This document shows positions 27,187 through 36,045 of a stretch of DNA of 64,000 nucleotides, one piece after another (the stretch's first letter is position 1; each line of letters begins with the position of its first letter). Below the pieces are notes generated by a model. The model searched no databases, was not told where the DNA came from, and saw nothing but the letters and a program-made list of their open reading frames with translations. The stretch covers positions 1 to 64,000 of the forward strand of contig NZ_JABUBU010000007.1 of the NCBI RefSeq assembly GCF_019834675.1. Direction: 5' to 3'. This DNA comes from Rhodococcoides corynebacterioides. Lineage in GTDB: Bacteria; Actinomycetota; Actinomycetes; Mycobacteriales; Mycobacteriaceae. The translations under genes were made by a program, and so were the position numbers.

Positions 27187-28071
27187 TCACCCCTGCGGCA
27201 GCGGCACCATCGCCAGCTGGCGGCTCTGGACGACCACGGCGCCGGTCTCGTCGACGACGGTGTGGTCCTCCTCGAACCATGTCCCGCCCAACACGGTCGA
27301 CGTGGACTTCACGCGCAGCCAGCCCGGCACCGGGGTGCGGCGCAGATACGTCGTCAACTGCACGGTGGGCGCCCAGCCGAAGAAACCGCGGTTCATCGTC
27401 ACCGGCGGGCAGATGTCCCCGGTCATGATCGCGAAGAGGGCGGCGGTGGCGGGATCGTTCTCGTCGCCGGGCCGCGGCCGCACCCACATCCGGATCTCCG
27501 CGGACCCCTGCGCGCCCGTGAGGAAGTGGGCGGCCGACGGGTCGAGGCGCATGTCGCACCCGGTGGCGACGTGCACCACGTCGGCCATGGGGTGGCCGGG
27601 CACGATCCGCGCGGCACCGCCCGGCGGCAGCGGAGCCATGTCGAGGACCGTCGCGAGGGCGCCGTCGTGTTCCTGGTGCACGGGCGCGCCCGTGTCCGGC
27701 GTGCCGAGGGTGACGACGCTCCGCACCGCGGGCCGGTCCCCCTGGCTCAGGACGGCGTCGACGTGCACGACGCGCCGCCCGCGTTTGCGGATCGTCGTCG
27801 TCACCGACACCGGGCCGGGATCGGGCGCGGCGAGGTAGCTCGCGCTCACCGCGAGCGGCGCGAGCACGGCCGGATCGTCGTCGCCGGCGAGGCGCTGGGC
27901 CGCCGCGGCGCCGCACATCGCCATCATCGCGCCGCCGTGCACCTTGGGGCCGATGGTCCACGTCGGGTCGATCGACCCCGTGAACACGTCGGTGTCGACG
28001 CGGTCGAGCGTGGTGAGGTCGCGGAAGGGTGCGTCGGTCACGGGGTGGGAGGTCACGGGGTGGTAGGTCAC
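27187..28071 (-). CDS. acyl-CoA thioesterase-like hotdog protein (Rv0499-type)
   Basis: Up to 294 residues with a double-hotdog layout. The first domain has TWTIGPKVHGGAMMAMCGAA, typical of acyl-CoA thioesterases, and the second has TYLRRTPVPGWLRV and TWFEEDHTVVDETG. Three GTG starts are possible (28071, 28056, 28041) because the start region is a 15-bp repeat (VTYHP-VTSHP-VTDAP). The first overlaps the upstream stop as GTGA. Substrate chain length is unknown. It follows the TIM-barrel gene as in M. tuberculosis. Confidence 0.82.
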   Translation of the reverse strand: MTYHPVTSHPVTDAPFRDLTTLDRVDTDVFTGSIDPTWTIGPKVHGGAMMAMCGAAAAQRLAGDDDPAVLAPLAVSASYLAAPDPGPVSVTTTIRKRGRRVVHVDAVLSQGDRPAVRSVVTLGTPDTGAPVHQEHDGALATVLDMAPLPPGGAARIVPGHPMADVVHVATGCDMRLDPSAAHFLTGAQGSAEIRMWVRPRPGDENDPATAALFAIMTGDICPPVTMNRGFFGWAPTVQLTTYLRRTPVPGWLRVKSTSTVLGGTWFEEDHTVVDETGAVVVQSRQLAMVPLPQG

Positions 28072-28075
28072 GGGG
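28039..28075. repeat. 15-bp tandem repeat that multiplies a GTG start
   Basis: CACGGGGTGG(G/T)AGGT units start at 28039 and 28054, with a partial copy at 28069. On the minus strand each gives an in-frame GTGACC. The first GTG overlaps the stop of the upstream gene. Confidence 0.9.
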
Positions 28076-28961
28076 TCCTCGGCTGGGCGGGCCGCTCGGG
28101 GCGGGCGAGGTGGGTGCGGGCGAACTCGAGCGAGCGCCGGAGCGCCGTGGCGCGCTCGGCGGCGGTGCGGGCGCTTTGGGTGTTGATCTCCACCACCGCC
28201 TGGCCGTCGAAGCCGCGCTCGGCGACGCGGCGCAGCACCTGGGCGACGGGCTGGGTGCCGTCGCCGGGCACCAGGTGCTCGTCGACGGACGCACCGCGGC
28301 CGTCGGCGAGGTGGAAGTGGGTGAGCCCGCGACCCATGCGGTCGGCGAGGTCGACGGCGTCGAGTCCCGACGTCGCGGTGTGCGAGAAGTCCAGCGTGTA
28401 GTGCGCGAAGCCGACATCCGTCGGGTCGTACGACGGCGCGAAGGCGGACAGCCCGAGCCCCGGCCGACCGCCGCGGCGTTCGAGCCGCCGCGCCGAACCG
28501 GTCACCGCGCCGAAGAGCCGGTCGGCGCGCAGGGGGAACATGTTCTCCACGGCCACCACCACCCCGTCGGACGCCGCTTCGAGTTCCGCCGTCTGATCGG
28601 CGAACCCCTCGACGTAGGCCCGCTGCCACCGGAACGGCGGGTGGACCACCACGGTGCGAGCGCCCAGCGCCTCGGCGGCGTGCACGGTCTTCGCGAGCTT
28701 CGCCACCGGATCCGAGCCCCACACCCGCTGGGTGATGAGCAGGCACGGCGCATGCACGGCCAGCACCGGCACGCCGTAGGTGCGCGAGAGCCGGCGGATC
28801 GCCGCCGGGTCCTGACTGATCGGCTCCGCCCACACCATCAACTCGACGCCGTCGTACCCCAGTTCGGCGGCGAACCGGAACGCGGACTCCGTGTTCTGCG
28901 GATAGACCGACGCCGTGGAGAGGCCGACCGGCACCGCCGGCGAACCCGTCGGCACCGTCAT
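28068..28961 (-). CDS. sugar phosphate isomerase/epimerase (xylose isomerase-like TIM barrel, Rv0498-type)
   Basis: A 297-residue AP endonuclease-2/xylose-isomerase-like TIM barrel. Metal-ligand positions are visible in YDGVELMVW, VLAVHAPCLL, VVVHPPFRW, VVAVENMF, YTLDFSHTATSG, LTHFHLADG and QAVVEINTQSA. Substrate unknown; relatives act on sugars or inositols. The ATG overlaps the upstream stop (ATGA) and its stop overlaps the thioesterase start, so the three genes are coupled. Confidence 0.88.
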   Translation of the reverse strand: MTVPTGSPAVPVGLSTASVYPQNTESAFRFAAELGYDGVELMVWAEPISQDPAAIRRLSRTYGVPVLAVHAPCLLITQRVWGSDPVAKLAKTVHAAEALGARTVVVHPPFRWQRAYVEGFADQTAELEAASDGVVVAVENMFPLRADRLFGAVTGSARRLERRGGRPGLGLSAFAPSYDPTDVGFAHYTLDFSHTATSGLDAVDLADRMGRGLTHFHLADGRGASVDEHLVPGDGTQPVAQVLRRVAERGFDGQAVVEINTQSARTAAERATALRRSLEFARTHLARPERPAQPRTP

Positions 28962-29869
28962 GTGGACAACATGAAGGCCAGCGGCCCCAGCGTCACGAAC
29001 ACACCCACCACCACCGCCAGCAGGATCGAGACGATGTCGTCGGTGCGGCGCAGCACGCGGACCACGGCCACCAGGCCGACGATCACGAAGAACGCCAGCA
29101 CCAGGGCGACCCACGGCAACATCTCCCACAGCCGCTCGAAGCCCTTGAACAGCAGCGCGCCCAGCACGATCGCGACGACGCCCTGCCCCAGCAGCGACAG
29201 CCACTGACGCACCGGGCCGCGGGAACTCGCCGGGGCCGGGGTCTCGTCGGACGGCGAGGACTCGGGTCGGGCGGCCTCGAGGGTGTCGGTCTCGGCCTCG
29301 GTGTCGGTATCGGTATCGGTGTCGGTCTCGGTATCGGTGCGGCCGTCGACCTCCACGCGATCGAGCACCGTCGTCTCGGGCTCGGCAGCCGCGTCGGGCT
29401 CGGGTGCCTTCTCCGGCTCGGTCGTCTCGGGCTCGGGTGCAGTCTCGGGTGCCGTGTCGGGCTCGGCCGTCTCGGGCCGCTCGACCGACTCACGCAGTCG
29501 GTCCTGCGCGGCGCTGGGGGCACCGGAGAACAGCGCCGGCTCCTCGCGGGGGACGAAGGCGGGGGTGGGACGTCGCCGGGTTCGGGTCTCGGGCTCGGGC
29601 TCGGCGGCAGCCGGAGTCTCCTCGGCAACCACGGCCTCGTCGGCGGCCACGGCCTCGTCGGCCACCGGCGTCTCGTCGGGAGCCCCGTCCTCGTCGGCCG
29701 GAGTCTCGTCGCGGATGACCGGGATCTCGCCGGTCAGTTCGGCGACCGAGATGCCGCCGGCCATGCCGCGTCGGCGTCGACCGCCGGTGCCGACGGTCGC
29801 GCCGTTGCGGGCGAGCAGTTCCGCCACCGACACCTGGCCGGTGGTGCCGCCTGTGTTGTCGTCGGTCAT
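28958..29869 (-). CDS. membrane protein with an acidic repetitive cytoplasmic region (Rv0497-type)
   Basis: A 303-residue protein. The N-terminus has two related motifs (VSVAELLARNG and ISVAELTGEIP) around a basic patch. Then comes a long disordered segment of Pro/Glu/Thr/Asp repeats (about 60-215), including a TDTETDTD run encoded by hexanucleotide repeats. The C-terminus has four membrane helices (LSLLGQGVVAIVLGALLF and three more). Order and topology match Rv0497. Its role is unknown. The repeat tract is probably length-variable between strains. Confidence 0.8.
   Translation of the reverse strand: MTDDNTGGTTGQVSVAELLARNGATVGTGGRRRRGMAGGISVAELTGEIPVIRDETPADEDGAPDETPVADEAVAADEAVVAEETPAAAEPEPETRTRRRPTPAFVPREEPALFSGAPSAAQDRLRESVERPETAEPDTAPETAPEPETTEPEKAPEPDAAAEPETTVLDRVEVDGRTDTETDTDTDTDTEAETDTLEAARPESSPSDETPAPASSRGPVRQWLSLLGQGVVAIVLGALLFKGFERLWEMLPWVALVLAFFVIVGLVAVVRVLRRTDDIVSILLAVVVGVFVTLGPLAFMLST
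29283..29338. repeat. hexanucleotide repeat tract (GGTGTC/GGTATC)
   Basis: About nine 6-bp units of GGTNTC encode alternating Thr/Asp/Glu in the acidic region of the Rv0497-type protein. This is a candidate length-variable tract. Confidence 0.8.
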
Positions 29870-29939
29870 CTCGCGCCCTGTCTCACTCGTGTTCTCTCGT
29901 CCATTCTGTCGAGTCGCCGGGTCGGCATCACGTCCGCCG

Positions 29940-30896
29940 TCACGTCGCGATGGTCGGCACGACGTCGCCGAACGACTCGGTGTCGAGCTTGCGCAGGATC
30001 AATCCCTCACGCAGCGCCCACGGGCAGATCTCGAGGGTGTCGAGGGACAGGGCGCGCATGGCCGCCTCGGCCACCAGCGCACCCGCCACCATCTGCCGCG
30101 ACCGGTCGGCACTGACCCCTTCGAGCTCCGCGCGGTCTGAGGCCGTCATGCGCGAGATGAAGGAGATCACCTGACGCAACCCGTCCGCGGTGAGCGTGCG
30201 CTTGACCCGCGGACCGGCCGCCGAGGGCGCCGCTCCGGTCAGCCTGGCCAACGAACGGAAGGTCTTCGACGTTCCCACGGCGCGGTCCGGTCGCCCCGGC
30301 GCGAGGACGGTGCGGGCCGGTTCGACCAGTTCGGCGTCGAGCCAGTCGCGCAGCACGGCCACCCGCCGCTTGCCCGGCGGGTCCTCGTCCAGCCAGTCGC
30401 GGGTGAGGCGGCCGGCTCCGAGTTGGAGGGACAGCGCGACGTCGGGGTTCTCGTCGATCCCCGAGCTGAGTTCGAGGGAGCCGCCGCCGATGTCGAGGTC
30501 GAGGATGCGGCCGGCCGACCACCCGAACCAGCGGCGCACCGCGAGGAAGGTGAGCCGGGACTCGTCCTCCCCGGCGAGAACCTGCAGGTCCACGCCGGTC
30601 TCGTCGCGCACGCGACCGAGGACGTCGTCGGAGTTGCGGGCGTCGCGCACCGCGGACGTCGCGAAGGCCATGAGTTCGCCGCAGCCGGACGAGCGGGCGA
30701 TTCCGGCGAAGTCCGCGACGGTGCGCACGAGCCGGTCGGCGCCCTCGTCGGTGATGTCCCCGGCGTCGTCGGTGTTCTCCGCCAGGCGCAGCGCAGCCTT
30801 GGTGGAGCTCATCGGTGTCGGGTGACCACCGCGGTGGGCGTCGACCACGAGGAGATGAACGGTGTTGCTTCCGACGTCGAGCACCCCTAGCCGCAC
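29940..30896 (-). CDS. ppx: Ppx/GppA-family phosphatase (exopolyphosphatase, Rv0496-type)
   Basis: A 318-residue ASKHA-fold enzyme that hydrolyses polyphosphate or pppGpp. It starts [20 protein letters not shown] (phosphate-1 motif) and has [11 protein letters not shown] (phosphate-2). The GTG at 30896 is chosen because a TACGGT box lies 7 nt before it and because Rv0496 begins at this point; a GTG at 30905 is the alternative. It lies 35 bp from the divergent Rv0495c-type gene and close to the phosphate-responsive senX3-regX3 pair. Confidence 0.9.
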   Translation of the reverse strand: MRLGVLDVGSNTVHLLVVDAHRGGHPTPMSSTKAALRLAENTDDAGDITDEGADRLVRTVADFAGIARSSGCGELMAFATSAVRDARNSDDVLGRVRDETGVDLQVLAGEDESRLTFLAVRRWFGWSAGRILDLDIGGGSLELSSGIDENPDVALSLQLGAGRLTRDWLDEDPPGKRRVAVLRDWLDAELVEPARTVLAPGRPDRAVGTSKTFRSLARLTGAAPSAAGPRVKRTLTADGLRQVISFISRMTASDRAELEGVSADRSRQMVAGALVAEAAMRALSLDTLEICPWALREGLILRKLDTESFGDVVPTIAT

Positions 30897-30903
30897 ATCG
30901 AAC

Positions 30904-30909
30904 ACCGTA
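30904..30909 (-). promoter_or_regulatory. -10 box of a leaderless promoter for ppx
   Basis: TACGGT on the minus strand is 7 nt from the GTG at 30896. It decides between the two candidate starts. Confidence 0.5.
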
Positions 30910-30916
30910 CTGGGTC

Positions 30917-30922
30917 TAGCGT
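30917..30922 (+). promoter_or_regulatory. -10 box of a leaderless promoter for the Rv0495c-type gene
   Basis: TAGCGT lies 8 nt before the GTG at 30931. With the ppx box it packs two divergent leaderless promoters into 34 bp. Confidence 0.5.
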
Positions 30923-30930
30923 CGTGGCCT

Positions 30931-31755
30931 GTGACACGTGCTCCGAAGGACGTTCTGGAACCGGTGGCGACGGCCAAACTCGACCCGGCACCCGAGGTCC
31001 CGCTGGACTTCCCGCGCGAGTGGGTGGAGTTCACCGATCCGACCGACCCCGCCCACCTGGTGCGCGTCGACATGACGTGGCTGCTCTCGCGCTGGACCTG
31101 CGTGTTCGGCACTCCGGCCTGCCAGGGCACGGTGGCCGGTCGGCCGGACGACGGCTGCTGCTCGCACGGCGCGTTCCTCTCCGACGACGACGACCGGGCC
31201 AAGCTGGATCGGTCCGTCGAGATGCTGACGCCGGACGACTGGCAGTTCTTCGACAAAGGGCACGGCAAGAAGGGCTACACCGAGGTCGACGACCTCGAGG
31301 GCGAGCAGGCGGTGCGCACCCGGAAGTACAAGGACGCGTGCATCTTCCTCAACCGGCCGGGGTTCGCCGGCGGCATCGGCTGCGCCCTGCACCGCATGGC
31401 CCTGCGGACCGGCGTCGAGCCGCTCACCGTCAAGCCCGACGTGTGCTGGCAGCTGCCTGTGCGGCGCACCCAGGACTGGGTGACCCGGCCCGACGGCGTC
31501 GAGATCCTGCAGACCGTGGTCGGGGAGTACGACCGGCGCGGCTGGGGCGAGGGCGGGGCCGACCTGTCCTGGTACTGCTCCGGATCGCCCGACGCGCACG
31601 TCGGCGAGCGGCCCGTGTGGGAGTCCTACGCGCCGGAACTCACCGAGCTGCTCGGCATCGACGTCTACACCGAGCTCGCGGCGCTGTGCCGTCGGCGGGC
31701 GGGGCTGGGGCTGATCGCCGTGCACCCCGCGACCCGCGAGGCCTCGCGCACCTGA
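30931..31755 (+). CDS. conserved Cys-rich protein (Rv0495c-type)
   Basis: A 274-residue soluble protein with spaced conserved cysteines: [53 protein letters not shown] and SWYCSG. The pattern resembles metal or Fe-S binding proteins of the YkgJ type, but the cofactor cannot be assigned. The GTG at 30931 fits a leaderless promoter, and upstream frames overlap ppx. It converges on regX3, as in M. tuberculosis. Function unknown. Confidence 0.82.
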   Translation: MTRAPKDVLEPVATAKLDPAPEVPLDFPREWVEFTDPTDPAHLVRVDMTWLLSRWTCVFGTPACQGTVAGRPDDGCCSHGAFLSDDDDRAKLDRSVEMLTPDDWQFFDKGHGKKGYTEVDDLEGEQAVRTRKYKDACIFLNRPGFAGGIGCALHRMALRTGVEPLTVKPDVCWQLPVRRTQDWVTRPDGVEILQTVVGEYDRRGWGEGGADLSWYCSGSPDAHVGERPVWESYAPELTELLGIDVYTELAALCRRRAGLGLIAVHPATREASRT

Positions 31756-31768
31756 CGCTGCGGGCGCC

Positions 31769-32452
31769 TCACTCCTCGAGCTTGTACCCCAGCCCGCGCA
31801 CGGTGACCAGGTGCACCGGCTTGGCCGGATCGGCCTCGATCTTCGACCGCAGCCGCTTGACGTGCACGTCGAGCGTCTTGGTGTCGCCGACGTAGTCCGC
31901 GCCCCACACCCGGTCGATCAACTGTCCGCGGGTGAGCACGCGGCCCGAGTTGCGCAGCAGGTACTCGAGCAGGTCGAATTCCTTGAGCGGCAGGGTGACG
32001 GTCTCGCCGTTCACCATCACCACGTGCCGCTCGACGTCCATCCGGACCGGGCCGGCGGAGAGCACCGACGTGTCGTCGACGTCCTCGGTGTCGGCGCCGC
32101 GGCGCAGCACCGCCCGGATCCGCGCGATCAGCTCGCGGGACGAGTACGGCTTGGTGACGTAGTCGTCGGCGCCGAGCTCGAGGCCGACCACCTTGTCGAT
32201 CTCGCTGTCGCGGGCGGTGACCATGATGACCGGCACGCCGGAGCGGCTGCGCAGGTGCTTGCAGACGTCGGTGCCGCTCATTCCCGGCAGCATGAGGTCC
32301 AGCAGGACGATGTCCGCCCCGGAGCGGTCGAACTCGGCCAGCGCGGACGGCCCGTCGCCGACCACCGTCGCCTCGAAACCCTCCTTGCGCAGCAGGAAGG
32401 CCAACGGGTCGGCCAACGATTCCTCGTCCTCGACGATCAGCACACTCGTCAC
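31769..32452 (-). CDS. regX3: phosphate-responsive response regulator RegX3
   Basis: A 227-residue OmpR/PhoB-type regulator. The receiver domain has VEDEES, the phospho-acceptor Asp in VLLDLMLPGMSG (D52) and MVTARD. The C-terminal winged helix is typical (LTRGQLIDRVWG, VDVHVKRLRSKIE-like region, VRGLGYKLEE). It is paired with SenX3, 16 bp upstream. In mycobacteria it controls phosphate uptake and other starvation genes by binding GTTCAC-type repeats. Confidence 0.95.
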   Translation of the reverse strand: MTSVLIVEDEESLADPLAFLLRKEGFEATVVGDGPSALAEFDRSGADIVLLDLMLPGMSGTDVCKHLRSRSGVPVIMVTARDSEIDKVVGLELGADDYVTKPYSSRELIARIRAVLRRGADTEDVDDTSVLSAGPVRMDVERHVVMVNGETVTLPLKEFDLLEYLLRNSGRVLTRGQLIDRVWGADYVGDTKTLDVHVKRLRSKIEADPAKPVHLVTVRGLGYKLEE

Positions 32453-32468
32453 GGGATGTCCTTTGCGG

Positions 32469-33629
32469 TCATGACGGTTCTCCGTCGTCTTCGATGTGAG
32501 CGGGAATCAGCAGGGTGAAGGTGGACCCGGTGCCGGGCTTGCTCCACAGCTCGATGCGGCCGTTGTGGTTGGCGGTGACGTGCTTGACGATCGCGAGCCC
32601 CAACCCGGTGCCACCGGTCGCGCGCGAGCGGGCCTTGTCGACGCGGAAGAAGCGCTCGAACACGCGCTCCTGGTGCTCCTTCGCGATGCCGATGCCGCGG
32701 TCGGTCACGGCGAGCGCCACCATGCGCTGCCCGTCGACGTCGCGTTGCGATCGGGTGACGGTGACCGGCGCGCCCTGCGGGGAGTAGGCGATGGCGTTCT
32801 CCACCAGGTTCGACAGCGCCGTCACCAGCAGCGTCTGGTCGCCGAGGACCTCGAGTCCGCTGGGGTGGTCGGTGCTGACCGTGATGCCGGCGGCCTGCGC
32901 CTTCAGCTCGGACCGGGCGAGGGCGTTGCGCACGACGGTGTCGACGTCGACGACGTCGAGGTCGGGCAGTTTCTCCGCGCCCTGCAGTCGGGACAGCGAG
33001 ATGAGTTCGCTGACCATGTTGCCCAGGCGCGTGGACTCGTCGAGCATCCGTTCGCCGAAGTGGTGCACCGACGCCGGATCGTCCGCCGATTCGAGCAGCG
33101 CCTCGGCCAGCAGACCGATGGCGCCGACGGGGGTCTTGAGCTCGTGACTGACGTTGGCGACGAAATCGCGGCGCGTCGCCTCCATGCGGACCTGCTCGGA
33201 ATCGTCGTCGGCGAACAGGACGACGAACCGGCGGTCCTCCCGGCTGAGCAGCTGAGCGGTGCCGCGCACCGCGATGCCCGGCCGTCCCCGCTGGTCGAGG
33301 ACCGTGAGGTCGACCTCGACGTCCTCCCCCGTCTCGAGAACGCGGGTCGCGGCCTTCCACGCACGCTCGTCCAGCGCGCGGGCGCGCACCAGACCCAACT
33401 CCTCGGCGCGCGGGTTGAACAGGACGACGTCGTGGAACTGGTCGACCACGGCGATGCCGCTCTGGGCGGCGAGCACGATCAGGTCCAGCACCTGCGACAT
33501 CGTGAGCCCGTTGTCGCGCTTCTGCCGCTGCGCCCGCAGGGAGGCGAGATACGGCAGCAGCACCCCACCGACCAGGTAGCCACCGAACGCCGCCGCGGCG
33601 ACGAGGACGACGACGGTCGGGGTGTTCAC
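32469..33629 (-). CDS. senX3: sensor histidine kinase SenX3
   Basis: A 386-residue kinase. An N-terminal membrane helix (about 4-27) is followed by a PAS domain (about 45-145), a HisKA box with the phospho-acceptor in [16 protein letters not shown] (H162), and an HATPase domain with [11 protein letters not shown] and [12 protein letters not shown]. The GTG at 33629 is followed at once by the membrane helix. The 16-bp gap to regX3 lacks the MIRU repeats found there in M. tuberculosis. Confidence 0.93.
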   Translation of the reverse strand: MNTPTVVVLVAAAAFGGYLVGGVLLPYLASLRAQRQKRDNGLTMSQVLDLIVLAAQSGIAVVDQFHDVVLFNPRAEELGLVRARALDERAWKAATRVLETGEDVEVDLTVLDQRGRPGIAVRGTAQLLSREDRRFVVLFADDDSEQVRMEATRRDFVANVSHELKTPVGAIGLLAEALLESADDPASVHHFGERMLDESTRLGNMVSELISLSRLQGAEKLPDLDVVDVDTVVRNALARSELKAQAAGITVSTDHPSGLEVLGDQTLLVTALSNLVENAIAYSPQGAPVTVTRSQRDVDGQRMVALAVTDRGIGIAKEHQERVFERFFRVDKARSRATGGTGLGLAIVKHVTANHNGRIELWSKPGTGSTFTLLIPAHIEDDGEPS

Positions 33630-33710
33630 GGACGAATCGTACGGCGGCCGGAACGGGCGTCGTCGCACGGTGGGCCGGGTTTTCCCGACGTCACACGGCG
33701 TCCGACACCC

Positions 33711-33728
33711 GTTCGCGCCCCGTTCACG
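33711..33728. promoter_or_regulatory. possible PHO/RegX3 box
   Basis: GTTCGCG and GTTCACG form direct repeats with an 11-bp period, the spacing of actinobacterial PHO boxes. It lies 82 bp before the senX3 start and just past the gpmA stop. It could serve RegX3 autoregulation. Confidence 0.35.
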
Positions 33729-33734
33729 TCCGCG

Positions 33735-34490
33735 CTACTTTCCGCCCTGGTTCGCCACCGCGGCCGCACCGGCGGCGGCCGCCTCCGGGTCGAGATAGAC
33801 GCCACCGGGCGTCGTCGGGACGAGCTTGTCACCGGACTCGGTGAGGTCGTATCGCAGCGGGATACCGGTGGGGATGTTGAGCGCGGCGATGTCGGCGTCG
33901 GAGATCCCGTCGAGGTACTTCACCAACGCGCGCAGCGAGTTGCCGTGCGCCGCAACCATGACCGTGCGACCCGCGCGCAGCTCGGGGACGATGGTCTCCT
34001 CGTAGTACGGCACGAACCGGTCGACGACGTCCTTCAGGCACTCCGTGAGCGGCACCGTCTCGAGGTCGGCGTAGCGGGGATCGGCGTCCTGGCTGTACTC
34101 GCTGCCGGCCTCGATGGGCGGGGGCGGGGTGTCGTAGCTGCGGCGCCACAGCATGAACTGCTCGTCGCCGAACTTCTCTTTGGTCTCCGCCTTGTTCAGC
34201 CCCTGCAGCGCGCCGTAGTGGCGCTCGTTGAGACGCCAGTCCCGGATCACGGGAATCCAGTGCCGATCCGCCGCGTCGAGCGCGAGGTTCGCGGTGCTGA
34301 TCGCACGGCGCAGCAGCGAGGTGTACAGCACGTCGGGCAGCACCCCGGCGTCCTTCAGCAGCTCGCCGGCTCGCCGCCCCTCGGCCTCGCCCTTCTCGGT
34401 CAGGCGCACGTCCTGCCACCCGGTGAACTGGTTGGACGCGTTCCATTCGCTCTCGCCGTGGCGCAGAAGGATCAGAGTTCCGATGCTCAT
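33735..34490 (-). CDS. gpmA: 2,3-bisphosphoglycerate-dependent phosphoglycerate mutase
   Basis: A 251-residue glycolytic enzyme. The catalytic motif [20 protein letters not shown] (His11) opens it. [24 protein letters not shown] [10 protein letters not shown], and [19 protein letters not shown] with the second catalytic His follow. It interconverts 3- and 2-phosphoglycerate. Its place before senX3 is conserved (Rv0489). Confidence 0.96.
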   Translation of the reverse strand: MSIGTLILLRHGESEWNASNQFTGWQDVRLTEKGEAEGRRAGELLKDAGVLPDVLYTSLLRRAISTANLALDAADRHWIPVIRDWRLNERHYGALQGLNKAETKEKFGDEQFMLWRRSYDTPPPPIEAGSEYSQDADPRYADLETVPLTECLKDVVDRFVPYYEETIVPELRAGRTVMVAAHGNSLRALVKYLDGISDADIAALNIPTGIPLRYDLTESGDKLVPTTPGGVYLDPEAAAAGAAAVANQGGK

Positions 34491-34542
34491 GGGGTCAGTT
34501 TCTCACGACCGCCGCGCCGCCACGTCGTACGCACGGGAGCGG

Positions 34543-36003
34543 TCACCGGACGCCGTCCCACACCTCCCGCGTCGCCGCGCGGGGATCGTCGACCGTCGTG
34601 CCGGGGAACATCCGCACCGTCCGCTGCGCGCCGTAGCGCCCCCAGCCGGGGTTGCCGGTACGGACGAAGTCGACCCACGCGCGATGCATCTCGTCGGCCA
34701 GCGCCTGCGGCGGCGTGGGCCCGGTGATGCGGGCGGTCTCCGGCTTGTCCAGCACGTCGAACACGAAAGGCAGCTCCAGCGCGTGGCAGGCCCCGAGATT
34801 CCCGTCGAACAGCGGTGAGCGCCAGGTGAACTCGTACACGTGCGCCGGGTGGGCCTCCGCGATCCGCACGGCCGGCATCCGAAAGAACCAGTCCGTCATG
34901 ATCGCGATCATCAGCTCACCCGGCGACGCGTCGGGCAGCTGCGCGCGGTAGACGTCCAGGGCCGCGGGATCGAGCCGGTACCCCGCGAGGATCGCCGCCA
35001 GGTAGTCCTCGGTGATGTGCGGGACGATGCCCGCCGGCACCAGGAAGAACGCGTGCTCCTCGCTGGTGGTGCCGATCAGGATCTCCACGTCCGCACCGGC
35101 GCCGTCCGCGATGCGCGAGTACGGCTCCGCCGGCACCACGTCGCCGTCGACGTAGGGCTGGAACGCCATCATCTTCAGCGCCAGCTCGCCCCACGCACCC
35201 GACGCCGCCTCCGCCGCCACTCGGTCCGACAGCGACCGTTGCGCGTCCAGCAGCGCGTCCACGGGGACGGACCCGAACCCGTCGACCGTGGGATCCACCG
35301 ACAGCGACGACGCGAGCGCCGCCGCCACCCGGGTCGCGGTCTCCTCGGCGATCACGTTGTGTCCGCCGCCGCTCTGCAGGATCGCCCGGCGGAACAGGCC
35401 GTCGGCGCGGGGCATCGCGAGCAGCGTGGCGACGCTCATCGCCCCCGCCGACTCGCCCGCCACCGTCACCTGAGCCGGGTCGCCGCCGTACGCCGCGATG
35501 TGGTCGCGCACCCACTCGAGCGCCGCCACCTGATCGAGCAGACCACGGTTGGCCGGTGCACCCTCGATCCGCGCGAACCCGTCGACACCGAGGCGGTAGT
35601 TGATCACCACCGCCACCACCCCGTCGCGGGCGAACGCCGACCCGTCGTAGGCCGGCACGGCGTTGCTGCCGTTGACGAAGGCCCCGCCGTGGATCCACAC
35701 GTACACCGGCGCCGACCCGGCGACGTCCGGGGTGTACACGGCGACGTTCAGACAGTCGTCACCCTCGACCACCGGCTCGCTGAGGATCTCGCTGGTCGGC
35801 GGCCGATACCCCACCTTGGGCACCGTGGCGCCGTGGTCGAGCGCGTCGCGCACCCCGTCCCACGACGGCGGCGCCGTGGGAGCCCGGAACCTGTTCGGCC
35901 CGAACGGCGCCGCCGCGTAGGGCACCCCGAGAAACGCGGTGACACCGTTCTCGGTGCGTCCGCGCACCTGGCCCTGGGGTGTGTCGATCGTGGTCGTGTC
36001 CAT
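34543..36003 (-). CDS. type-B carboxylesterase/lipase family protein
   Basis: A 486-residue alpha/beta hydrolase of the cholinesterase/para-nitrobenzyl esterase type. It has GVPYAAAPFG near the start, the oxyanion loop VWIHGGAFVNGS, the nucleophile elbow GESAGAMS (S185), and a C-terminal CHALELPFVF with the likely catalytic His. No signal peptide is seen, so it acts in the cytoplasm. It is absent from the corresponding M. tuberculosis segment. The ester substrate is unknown; phenolic esters are possible given the neighbouring ligase. Confidence 0.9.
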   Translation of the reverse strand: MDTTTIDTPQGQVRGRTENGVTAFLGVPYAAAPFGPNRFRAPTAPPSWDGVRDALDHGATVPKVGYRPPTSEILSEPVVEGDDCLNVAVYTPDVAGSAPVYVWIHGGAFVNGSNAVPAYDGSAFARDGVVAVVINYRLGVDGFARIEGAPANRGLLDQVAALEWVRDHIAAYGGDPAQVTVAGESAGAMSVATLLAMPRADGLFRRAILQSGGGHNVIAEETATRVAAALASSLSVDPTVDGFGSVPVDALLDAQRSLSDRVAAEAASGAWGELALKMMAFQPYVDGDVVPAEPYSRIADGAGADVEILIGTTSEEHAFFLVPAGIVPHITEDYLAAILAGYRLDPAALDVYRAQLPDASPGELMIAIMTDWFFRMPAVRIAEAHPAHVYEFTWRSPLFDGNLGACHALELPFVFDVLDKPETARITGPTPPQALADEMHRAWVDFVRTGNPGWGRYGAQRTVRMFPGTTVDDPRAATREVWDGVR

Positions 36004-36045
36004 GGCTCATTACTACCGTGCCGCCGGCGACCTCGGGGGCGAACG

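Noticed and set aside
32453..32468. Expected MIRU repeats between senX3 and regX3
   Set aside because: The gap is only 16 bp here and contains no repeat.
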